A stretch of DNA of 64,000 nucleotides from Fragilaria crotonensis (Eukaryota > Bacillariophyta > Fragilariophyceae > Fragilariales > Fragilariaceae): contig JAKSYS010000039.1 in assembly GCA_022925895.1 (NCBI GenBank), positions 1 to 64,000 of the forward strand, in the 5' to 3' direction. The notes beneath the pieces were generated by a model. The model was not told the DNA's origin. It saw only the letters and a program-made list of their open reading frames with translations, and searched no databases. The stretch's first letter is position 1. Each line of letters opens with the position of its first letter. The translations under genes and the position numbers were made by a program. Of this stretch, positions 10,736-20,173 are shown piece after piece.

Positions 10736-11133
10736 TTTTTGTCGTTGTTAAGCTTGAAGTGAATGGGGAGAAGAATTACGTCAACTCAAGGATGGGAGAG
10801 AACGGTAAGACAGGCTACAATACAATGCTTCGTGTATTGTACTCAGGTGTAACTTGTGATAACATAGTAACCGACGCCATGGTTGTCAACATCAAGAAGC
10901 GACAGCTTGCTGACACCTATGGCTGGTTGAAAAAATCGGAAACTTCCCGTAGCTCTGCGTAGCCCTAATACGTGACGTCATAATTAGCGCCGTCCGATGA
11001 TAGCGCGCCATTATTTTTCCGCACAAACAACACGACAAACGCCTCTCGACCATGGCGAAAACGCCGTCGTGCATTTCTCCTGCAGTAGTGTGAATCAGGT
11101 GGAGCCAAAGCATCTAATCCCTTCTTAACTTGC
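10736..11133. other. Spacer upstream of WBP4-like gene
   Basis: This spacer holds the promoter side of the minus-strand WBP4-like gene and the left flank of the first transposase copy. An 11-bp inverted pair, GGTGGAGCCAA at 11098-11108 and its complement at 11154-11164, could form a hairpin across the start of the transposase. No element terminus could be proven. Confidence 0.4.
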
Positions 11134-14100
11134 TTGAAAATGCAATCAAGCTATTGGCTCCACCCAAGAGAAAGGTATCGCTTCATTAGAAGTTCAATAA
11201 AATACCTTTGTCGTGAACCACGCTTCCGACACAAGTGGAGGACTGCCGACCACCTTGTTTCACTCTGTCATGAGTGGTATACAATTCAGAACCACTACAA
11301 TTCAATGCAGATGATCTCAATAGTGCTTTGTTGAAAGATCCAGCCTTGAAGCTTGATATGAACGCAGAAAAATCGGCTTCAAATCAGTTTGGGATCTATC
11401 ACGATACGTACCGGCCAAAGGATACAAAACGAAGAAATCATTGCTACTACTTGTGTGATCCAGATGGAAATGAACATGTCAATAGTCCACCAATAGGAAA
11501 GGCATGGTACAACACTTTTCCACAATTGGATGATGAGATAAAGGCGCTGGAGCGTGTGACTCGGAACAAAGAACAACGACAGTTTCCGCCCGACGTAATC
11601 GAGTTGATTTCAATTGCAAATCAAGCACCGCCACTGCAACATAAAAATCAAAATAACGACGACGATGAAAGAGCAGCTAAAAGACTTCGCCAATCTGAAA
11701 TTATTACTACTACTAGTAATTACACAGCACGTCATTCCACTAGTTGTAGCAGGAGCGGGAGCGGGAGCGAAGTGACGACGGAGGAACAAAACGCATCTCC
11801 CGGACTCGCACCACCACAACTTGCACCAGGTTACAACATTTGGTGGAGTCGACTGAGGCATTCAGGCTTTTCAATGCTTCAAGAGGAAGGAGACTTCGAT
11901 TGACCGACTAGAGGAGCTGATCGCCGTGCTTGAGAATGCCAACGCAACTGCAGTGTCGTACAAGATGATCGTCGAGGTCTGGATGCTGACGAAACAATGA
12001 GTGAGCACAAGAAGAGGACATCCGAATGAAAGCGAGATATCTTGCACAGGCTTACCGTATTGCAATTGAAGAGATGCCATTCAAGACTTGGAACGATTGT
12101 TGTCGTGACGCAATCGATCAACTCGCCACTGTCCATATCAAATATATCAAGAATGAAAAAGTTCTGCAACGATGGAATGTTGAGTTTGCAAAACAAAATC
12201 ATTCCGCATCAAGAGCAGGGAAAAGAGACTTACCAGCTTTCCTGGAGGCCCATCCTATTGTTGTTACGGTAATGAAAGAGTATGGGCGCGAGAATCTCTC
12301 TGACCTTTCAATCGATATGATGCACTCATACCTCCACAACACAATTATAAAATCACTTGTCATCGAACGCCTGCAAGGAAAGGAAGCAACAAGTGAAAGT
12401 GAGTTCGAAGAAGAAAAGTTGAATCTGTTGCGAGAGTATGGCTTGAGCTGTCTTTGCCATGCCACAACTTACCGATGGATGTTGCACCTTGGTTTCGATA
12501 CGAAACGCATCGAAAGGGATATTACGTTGACGGACACGAGAAGAAAGCGACGGTTGAGTATCGGTGGGACTTCTGCGAGCGCTACTTGCTCCTTGAGCGC
12601 CAGATGTTTCGTTGGATTCAAGTCAGTCTGGAAGAGGCCGAAGCTGCAAGCGTTAGGCAAGGTCACAGCGGGCAGTGGATTCACATATACGGACGAACTT
12701 ACCGGCAATACAATGGTCGAATATCATGTCGACACCTGCAAGGGAATTCATGAACCAAATGAACAAAGAAAAAGCATTTGGCGGAAATGTCAGCGTACGA
12801 TCGAATCCAGAAAAGCGTCCTCTCATTGTGTTTGGACAAGACGAATGCATCGTGAAGCAGTATTCCTTCACGCACAAGAGCTGGAACGGGCCAAATCGCG
12901 AGCAGGCACTGATCCCAAAGATGACGGCCTCAGGTGATGATCTCAGCTTTCGTTTCACGCGAGTTTGGGTATGGAATGGCCCTTACAAGCAACGAACTCC
13001 AACGCGTGAACGCAGCAAGACTAGGAACGAAGTACAAGGATGAGACAGCAGCCAGAAAGAAACGAGGAAACGAACTCAAGCAACCACTTACCACGAGTCC
13101 CTTCGTTTTGGAGTTTGAGTACGGTGCATCAGCGGAGGGATACTGGACGTACGATTCAATGGTCCTACAATTGGAAGACTGCGCGGATGTCGTCAAGACT
13201 CTCTATCCTCAATATGACTTTCTATTCCTTTTTGACCACTCTTGTGGTCATGATCGAATGCCAGATGATGCACTGCGAATAGAAGGAATGAACAAGGGAT
13301 ACGGGGGTGAGCAAAACATCATGAAAGATAGCATAATCAAGAGCGTTGACGGTTACCTCGGACCACACAATCACGATTTCAAGCTCAATGTTGGCGACGT
13401 CCAATCCATGGTATTTCGTCCGTGACGATGGGCCATGGATGACCCCAGAGGAACGACAGCAAACAAGGAAAGATCATTTTGGAACGACCGTAATCACAAA
13501 GGAGTACACCAAGCCACAGCTGATTAAAATGCTTCAGCAAGAAGGCATCGAAAACCCGAAAGGAAGCAAGCAACAGATCAAGAACATGGCAGAACGCGCA
13601 GGCATCGCACTTACATACCAGAAACAAGACATCCTCGAAGGCTGGGAAGGAAAAGCAAAGGGATGGAGCAGATTCTTTGGGAGCGAGGATGGATCGATCC
13701 CAGCCAAGATCAAAATCTTATACAGTCCATGGTAAAAAAGATTCAATGGGAGCAGTCGAGAAGGACAAGAGTCTTCGGTACCTCATGTCGAACCTCAAGG
13801 ACTTCGAGGCCCAAGAAACAATGCTTCAAATCAAGGCCAAGGAGATGGGCCTGTTCATGGATCGAACACCAAAATGCCACTGTGAGCTTGCTGGGGAAGG
13901 GATTGAATACGCGTGGGGATGTGCCAAAAATTATTTTCGACGGCAACCTTTGAAAGACAAGAGAGGCAAGGACAACTTCCGTCGGACAGTGAGAAAGTGC
14001 TTTTCAAGAAATGTCATTACAGCAGAGCGCGTACGAATGTTTTCGCAACGCGCCCGAGCATACATTCTTGCGTATCACAAGATCCGACAAGATCAACTTA

Positions 14101-14264
14101 CTGATTCGTCGCCAACTTCTGAATTAGACGACGCTTCCGCCTCTCCTGTGAAGGTGGAAAAGCTGCTGAAGAAATTCAAGACACATAGATGTGCCATGGA
14201 CTTCGACAGCACCTTCTGCAAGGCTGTATTCCTTGATGATATTGAGGACGATATGGAAACATGA
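11134..14264 (+). pseudogene. Decayed large DDE transposase, copy 1
   Basis: Overlapping frames (11134-11334, 11274-11903, 12026-12937, 12454-12753, 12675-13043, 12934-13425, 13346-13735, 13677-14264) each match successive parts of the transposase at 20174-23451. Together they show one gene broken by at least five frame changes. Recognisable blocks are an N-terminal region (RFIRSSIKYLCREPRF), KGYYVDGHE, the first catalytic motif GQDE, FLFDHSCGH for the second acidic residue, CELAGEGIEYAW for the third, and a C-terminal KFKTHRCAMDF. The internal KGW/ERGWID insert before the last motif recalls large transposases seen in fungi and algae. I do not assign a named superfamily beyond DDE. No clear terminal repeats were found. 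Confidence 0.75.
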
Positions 14265-14718
14265 TCATCGTGATTGATGATTGCTTTTGTGATGCTGGCA
14301 TCAGAATTGAGAATTTGTATCCATTTGTTAAAGATTCGTTCTTTTTTCTACAGAAATGGCAGTACTACTTTGTCGTGCTAATAATTTTGTATGCAAGTGT
14401 ACGCAGGCTACTGGAAGTACTCTGATTTTGCAACCAGCCATACTGTATCTGGTACTGTAGTATGCTGAATAACAATGTTCCGGTGTACTGAGACTGTACG
14501 TAGATAACATGTAGTAGTACTCCAGTACCGTCTAGTACAATACTTGAGAGATGGAGAACTCGTAGGCGACTACCGGTAGACTGTACTATGACAGTGTCGC
14601 AGGAAGTTTCTCTAAGCTGATAACCTGTCAACAACTACCAGTTGCTGCCAGCCATTTTTTTGACTTCGCTTCGCTGTGATCAAGTGGAAAAGTGTATTTT
14701 GGAGGCCGGTAGTTGACC
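14265..14718. other. Spacer with GTAC-rich tract
   Basis: This is non-coding DNA between the transposase remnant and TSR2. The part from about 14440 to 14590 is dense in GTAC, AGTACT and CCGGTA words in both orientations. The final 100 bp is probably the TSR2 promoter and 5' UTR. Confidence 0.5.
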
Positions 14719-15414
14719 ATGTCGTGCACGCCGCAACAAAATCATCAACAACTTACGAAAGAACAATTAGTTGAAGAATTCCATGCTGGTGTAACTGCCA
14801 CACTTCGTTCCTGGTCCGCCTTTCGGACAGCGGTCGATTCCGGATGGGGAGGACCGCAATCGCTGGAAAAGGCCGAACACCTTCGACGATCCATTTACGA
14901 CATTCTGAATGGCACACACTATCCACCTAAGATGGACGTTACCGAATTGGAGGACAATCTAGCCATCTATCTTGAGGAAGAGTTCTCTGTCACTCTGGAA
15001 GATGGTTCCGAGAGACAAGTTGCAGAAACCGTTTTTCGCATGTACGAAGATTGTTTCGGGAAAGGTGATCCAACATATTGTCGGCAAATTGTTGAAATTG
15101 CGACTCTCGCTGCGCAACAAATTGCCACTTTTCCAGTGCAGATTCAAATGACCGAAGATGATGATGATGACGACGATGATGCCATGGAAGAGGCCATCGA
15201 TGGAGAAATTGCTGGTCCGATGGCGGTATCTGCCGCACAATCATATGCGAGTGAATTCTTGTTTGGAGACCCCCGACCCGTCGCAAGACCGGCTGGTCCT
15301 GTAGAACCACCGCGACAACTGGGAGAGGCAGCGCCTGTCAAGGAACAAATTCCAGTCGACGATGACGGTTTTGCACCGATAGTTACCAAGAAGAAAAAGC
15401 AACCAATGACGTGA
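14719..15414 (+). CDS. TSR2: Pre-rRNA-processing protein TSR2
   Basis: This 231-aa protein has the TSR2 signature: a helix followed by the WGG motif at residues 43-45 (SAFRTAVDSGWGG) and a second helical block near 70-140. An acidic run (DDDDDDDD near 145-153) follows, and a C-terminal conserved tail (DDDGFAPIVTKKKK) marks the end. TSR2 chaperones ribosomal protein eS26 into pre-40S subunits, and the acidic tail is part of that interaction. The first ATG is at 14719; the upstream in-frame TTG is not a credible start. The frame is intact, and the gene lies between two decayed transposase copies without visible damage. Confidence 0.9.
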   Translation: MSCTPQQNHQQLTKEQLVEEFHAGVTATLRSWSAFRTAVDSGWGGPQSLEKAEHLRRSIYDILNGTHYPPKMDVTELEDNLAIYLEEEFSVTLEDGSERQVAETVFRMYEDCFGKGDPTYCRQIVEIATLAAQQIATFPVQIQMTEDDDDDDDDAMEEAIDGEIAGPMAVSAAQSYASEFLFGDPRPVARPAGPVEPPRQLGEAAPVKEQIPVDDDGFAPIVTKKKKQPMT

Positions 15415-15643
15415 TCCTCGACGCACAATTCATGCTGCAAATGCATGGCCATGGACGACGCCTCCCACTGCATCACTGCATGTGCCTACGAAGCGCCAGA
15501 ATCGCAAGTCCCCTCAAATATGAAGGGAGCGACCAACCTTGCCGTGTTCATTTTGTATCATTAATCTGTTTAGATAATTAGTTATTCCACAAATGTGGTG
15601 CATGGTCGCATTGGACAGGACGAAACAAATGATCACCTTTAAA

Positions 15644-17134
15644 TTAGATCGGCGACTCTGTCGCCGGACACTGTTCCCTTTCCGTCGAATTACCCATGAC
15701 ACCGCATGTTACGACCCAACCAATGATGCAAATGATAGTGAACACCACCAAGGACCCCATCGAACCCAGTTGCGAGGACGAAAAGGCAATGCTGGTCAAC
15801 GTACCCGCCACGATGGGACCAAAGGCCCGTGCCAAACTCCCTCCCATGAGTTGAATTCCATTCATCGTTGCGCGTTGGGATGCTGGTACAGTCTTGTTGA
15901 TTCCCAATGAAATGCAGGTAAAGAAGAGGGAATGAAACACTTTGCAGGCGCCCATTACCAGGGCCAGAAATAGAATCATTAATGCCTTGTTATGCATTAC
16001 GAGCGATAAAGGCATGAGCAGAAGTGGTTGGATTCCAAGAATGCTCCCAATGACAAGACACTTTTCCACGCCGAATTTGTTGACGAGAAATATGTACACA
16101 AAGTATTGAAGAGATGCAAAGGTGAGTCCTGCAAAGGACAGGACTTCACCAATCGCTGCTTCATTCATAGCCAAACCAGCAGAAGCAGACATGCAGAACA
16201 GAGGAAAAGCTTCATCGACAAGCGTGGACACAAAGGCGAACAGCCAATGGTTGATCAAAAGGCGGCGAGTTTCGGGTCGGCTCATAATTGGCGGTTCGTC
16301 CGTTGCACTACTATTTGCCAAGGATTCCGTCTGCATGGGTTCAAGCAAAGACAGTCGTTCATCGACTTTCCCCTTCTGTCCGCAATGAAATTTACTCCAT
16401 TGTGAACAGGTTGTGATTATAGAATGGCATACGTCACCAGGGATGTGTCGAGGACTCCTTCGTTTTTGAGGAGGCAGTGTTTCTGGTAAATAGCACCGGA
16501 TCAACAAGGCGTTCATAATACACAAAATGAAAGCCACCAGATTCGGTAAGAGGAAGGGATATTCTGTCAGCATATACCGTATCCACTCTGTTGGTTGCCA
16601 CTGCGGATATTGCGACAGAGGTTCTGCCAATGCTCCCCCAATGGCTGGGCATATCAGGAAACCCCAAGACCTCATTCCCACAACAACGCCCATAATACGA
16701 CGCTCTAATGCATCATTCCCGAAGGATACTTCAGTGGCCATAGTTTTTGTTGCACTGAGAGTACCATTGCTCATGCCAGCACAAAATCTCCAAATTAATG
16801 CGGCAGGGAGAGATTTGGAAGTTCCAAAGAGTAGCGAGAACCCGCCTGCGAGGACAAGTGTCCATTCCATAACAAAGATCCGACCGTAGATATCGGCCGC
16901 CTTTCCCCATGCGTACGAAGTAATGAATCGACCGATCATGAAGGACGACGCGAGAAATCCGGCGTAAGAACCAACATTGTCAACCGTAGTCCCAGGGAGT
17001 AAACTAATTACCATGAAACCGCCGTATGGAAACATGCTTATCATGAGGTAGGCGTTCATGAACGAAGACAGACTTAGTGCCACCGTTGCAACTATGGGAT
17101 TGGGTTGTGGTGGGAGGTCAAAATTGGCGACCAT
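15644..17134 (-). CDS. Major facilitator superfamily transporter (ZIFL/drug-H+ antiporter type)
   Basis: This is a 496-aa polytopic membrane protein with about twelve hydrophobic segments. The loop after helix 2 contains GRFITSYAWGKAADIYGR, the MFS motif A region. PAIGGALAEP matches the motif C region of antiporters, and a hydrophilic central loop at about 240-310 divides the two halves. The overall pattern resembles ZIF-like (zinc-induced facilitator) and fungal multidrug MFS proteins. The substrate cannot be deduced. I chose ATG 17134 (MVANFDLPPQPNP) because it sits just before the first helix. An upstream in-frame extension to 17257 is GTAC-rich and looks non-coding. The gene is convergent with TSR2, with 229 bp between stops. 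Confidence 0.85.
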   Translation of the reverse strand: MVANFDLPPQPNPIVATVALSLSSFMNAYLMISMFPYGGFMVISLLPGTTVDNVGSYAGFLASSFMIGRFITSYAWGKAADIYGRIFVMEWTLVLAGGFSLLFGTSKSLPAALIWRFCAGMSNGTLSATKTMATEVSFGNDALERRIMGVVVGMRSWGFLICPAIGGALAEPLSQYPQWQPTEWIRYMLTEYPFLLPNLVAFILCIMNALLIRCYLPETLPPQKRRSPRHIPGDVCHSIITTCSQWSKFHCGQKGKVDERLSLLEPMQTESLANSSATDEPPIMSRPETRRLLINHWLFAFVSTLVDEAFPLFCMSASAGLAMNEAAIGEVLSFAGLTFASLQYFVYIFLVNKFGVEKCLVIGSILGIQPLLLMPLSLVMHNKALMILFLALVMGACKVFHSLFFTCISLGINKTVPASQRATMNGIQLMGGSLARAFGPIVAGTLTSIAFSSSQLGSMGSLVVFTIICIIGWVVTCGVMGNSTEREQCPATESPI

Positions 17135-18886
17135 CGTGAACACCTCATTTTTGTGCCAGCAAGGGTGAGAAAAAGCACCAACAAATGCTCCTGAATTTTG
17201 GAACTTGTACTGTACTTTTGTACTTGTATAGGGTACCTGGTACAGTACCAGGTACACGAGTACTACTACAACTCATGAACGAGGTTGTACTATATGTTGT
17301 ATGTTGTATGTATCATACGACCTCCAAACGGGTTGCAAGTGTACCTCCGGTGCAGGATAACAAAAGTAATAAGAATTGCCGTACGTACGTGCGAGTACTA
17401 TTTGTACGTGACAGAAATTCGCGTCATCGTTTTTTCGCCGCATAGCATTTTGTCAGAATAATGTACTGTAGAACCTGGTACAAATACTTGTGTAGTAGGC
17501 CTCCAAGCACTTAGTCGTTCTCTGTTACTGTTGTTATATGAAGACCTGGTTATGGTGAAACACATCATGCTAACTCAATCAAAATCACAGTAGTAACTGA
17601 TTCATAACATATTAAACTACCGCAGTCTCCACTTGACAGAGCTTGCTTAGCATCTTCGAACTTGAGTTATGACTTGAGTCCCCCCTCAATACTGTTAGCG
17701 TCGTAAAGCCAGGACAACGAAACGTCAGGTCCTTTCCTGCTGCAGGACGTTGCCGACACACCAACAGGTATTACATCATTGTTGCAGTCAGGGATTCCAT
17801 AATTCGTTCTCATTGCCTCCAGGTTGCTATGGAGTCGGGCATCAAAATACTCATTTTACTAGCCAAGTAACAGCATGGCAGGCAGGCAGTTTGTGATCAA
17901 ACAAACTCTCCAACCGAAAGTCGATCGAGAAGTTGAGATTCCCAACATTGCGCCAGGCACAACACCTTCCCCAAGCAAGGGTTCAATAGCTAGCTGAAAT
18001 GCCATTGAGTGTGCCTTCAATGATTCCATCATGGACCCGCCAGTCGGGAATTCGATCCGGCTCTCAGTCTCATATTGTTGGGTGGATCAGTCGGATGAGC
18101 AATCCTCAGCACTGCCGTCAAACATTTCATGTAACACACCCAGTGATGCTTCCTCCTACGTTCCATCCCTACTCCAACTCTTTCATGACACAATGTCATC
18201 GTCGTCAACAGTGATCCCACCTGAATTACGATCAAGTACGCCATCTGACATTACATCAGAATGCATTTCCATCGGGTCCACATGTATTTCCTCGATTATT
18301 GTCGTCTTTATCAGGATTTCCCCCTCAAGCCTACCATCGTGCATTCTATCTGAACAGCCAAGTGATGTTCCATAAAAATTCCAATGGTGGTCCAACCAAA
18401 AGTCAATCGAGAAGTTGAGTCTTTAAAACCTCCTTCGCACGTTCTCCGAGTAACTTGCTCGGAATATGAGTCGCCATTGATTGTGCTGACTTCGGTGATT
18501 CATCCCGGTTACACCATCACAAATCATAATCGTACATGTGGATTGATCTCGTCAATCTCTCTAGAATGGGTGATGACGTGATGACTTATCCCCGAAAGAT
18601 GCAAGTTGGGTCGAAAGTACGGTACGTGTAGTTGTTGTCGATGCTTCTGTGTTGTCATTGCTAAGCTGGACGTACTCGTACCATACCAGGACGTACGTGA
18701 TACCAGGTACACGTGCTTATTACAAGTCCATATTTCTGAGTGCATTCTGTGCATGACTTTGTCCTGGTGAAGTGGATTTAAAACTCCTGTAGAGGTGCAG
18801 TACGTTTGTACGACGTGAGCCAGAGTTTTTGGATCCTGTAATTGGTTTTATCGGAGGTACACTTGCAACTTGCAACCCGTTTGGAG
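17135..18886. other. Intergenic region with GTAC tract and diverged duplication
   Basis: No supported gene. Positions 17200-17480 form a GTAC-rich tract that includes the perfect palindrome at 17233-17255. A 28-bp word occurs at 17910-17937 and again, with two differences, at 18392-18419. The following roughly 90 bp are also similar, so this looks like an old duplication spaced about 480 bp. The frame at 18031-18375 is Ser/Pro/Ile-rich and unconvincing. Confidence 0.5.
17233..17255. repeat. Perfect palindrome with 11-bp arms
   Basis: GTACCTGGTAC, a single A, then the exact reverse complement. It lies in a roughly 75-bp stretch holding eight GTAC words, within about 120 bp upstream of the MFS start codon, so it may fall in that gene's promoter or 5' UTR. 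Confidence 0.9.
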
Positions 18887-19256
18887 CTACCGTATTTCAC
18901 GGAGATTTGTACCCCGCGCATTCCTGTACCCACCCCCTCCCAAAATTATGCACATTTTCGAACCACTCGACTCAAAAATGAACGTCCATTTGTTATCCTT
19001 TGGCAGAAAAATCCTGGCATTTCACCGAAACGTCAGGTCATTTGAATTCCACTTGATGAAAGCTATCTATGCATGTATAACTCAAATGATCAGAAGACGA
19101 GTTTAAATATTCATTTTCCTTTTTTTCGTCGTCAGCCCGACATCAATTTTTCACGGATTCCCTCTATCCATCTGACATTTTCGATGAAAATTTGGTGGGA
19201 TTCCGGAACCCCTCGATGAACATTTGGTGGGTACAAATCTCCGTGAAATACGGTAG
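18887..19256. mobile_element. MITE with 28-bp inverted ends, TA-flanked
   Basis: The left end at 18887-18914 begins CTACCGTATTTCACGGAGAT. Its exact reverse complement, 28 bases, lies at 19229-19256. TA dinucleotides at 18888-18889 and 19254-19255 can be read as the duplicated target, leaving terminal repeats that begin CCGTATTTCACGG. The 370-bp interior has no coding capacity, and a weaker second inverted segment follows inside each end. This is consistent with a non-autonomous Tc1/mariner-type element. The superfamily is inferred from the TA only. Confidence 0.8.
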
Positions 19257-19278
19257 TATGCATAGTGGGATCGAGTTC

Positions 19279-19963
19279 ATACAGATCAGGGATGGCAAAA
19301 ACCACTTTCGATTACAAAGTGGTTTTTGGTCTGACCAAAAACCACCGAAAAACCACCAAAAACCACCGAAAAACCACTTTGAAAAACCACTCCGTGTTAA
19401 AACCCCTAGTAAACTTTTCCACGTAGAATTTGTACCATCGTACACGTAGATACGCTACTGTATCGATCCTCGTAAAACGGAGTACTGGAATACTACTAGT
19501 AGGTCTACCAGTAGTAACTATACATACAATAAAGAATGTACTCCCTACTAGAGTAGGAAACGAAATTAGAGGATTGGCAATCACCATCACTTTCAAGGTA
19601 GTTGTAGTCATCTTCATCAACAAAACAAGTAAGCTGAGCTACACCCCATCACTTGTCATCTTGTTTCATGAACTGAACCAAAACCTGTATACAAGACCTA
19701 TTAAGGTGATCGAATGAGCGATTTGCAATTTAGGAGTTTAGACCCAGAAGTTGTACTGGGATGGTGTGTTGGTGGTGGGTACAAGACGGTGAAGGGCTCC
19801 CTAAGAGTACGAGGTCTGCTATTTTTTTGGCAAAAACCACTTTTTAGCTCGAAAAGGAAAAACCACCAGAAATATTTGCAAAAGTGGTTTTTGGGTTTAA
19901 ACCTGGTTTAAACCCAAAAACTACTTTTAGCAAAAACCACTCGGTGCCATCCCTGATACAGAT
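19279..19963. mobile_element. Non-autonomous hAT-type element with 8-bp target duplication
   Basis: The element body is 19287-19955 (669 bp). Its ends are CAGGGATGGCA and the reverse complement, 11-bp terminal inverted repeats of the CA(R)GG type common in hAT transposons. The 8-bp direct repeat ATACAGAT lies immediately outside both ends (19279-19286 and 19956-19963), exactly the hAT target-site length. Near the ends the word AACCAC occurs about eleven times in both orientations, like hAT subterminal transposase-binding sites. There is no transposase inside. A 35-nt near-palindrome lies close to the right end. It begins 30 bp after the TA-flanked MITE at 18887-19256. Confidence 0.92.
19887..19921. 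repeat. Long foldback, 17-bp arms with 1-nt spacer
   Basis: The left arm GTTTTTGGGTTTAAACC (19887-19903), a single T, and the exact reverse complement (19905-19921). Pairing continues outward for six more positions with one mismatch. It sits about 35 bp inside the right end of the hAT-type element and includes two TTTAAA cores. Confidence 0.92.
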
Positions 19964-20173
19964 ACAGCTGGTTTCACTTACAGATGGCCCGACGTAGGCA
20001 TAGGTAATGATTGAACGTATATTTTTTTAGCATATGTAAACTCTGAATTTTTTACGCGACAACATCAACGCTTTGATCATGGGGGAATGAACGGGTCAAT
20101 GAAGTTCAGGCTTTTGTAACTGACGTCCTGACCCATAACATGGCCTTCTTCACTGACTTGAGGATAGAGAAAC

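Noticed and set aside
18031-18375. Possible small secreted protein gene
   Set aside because: Ser/Pro/Ile low-complexity translation within a duplicated non-coding segment, with no signal peptide and no conserved motif.
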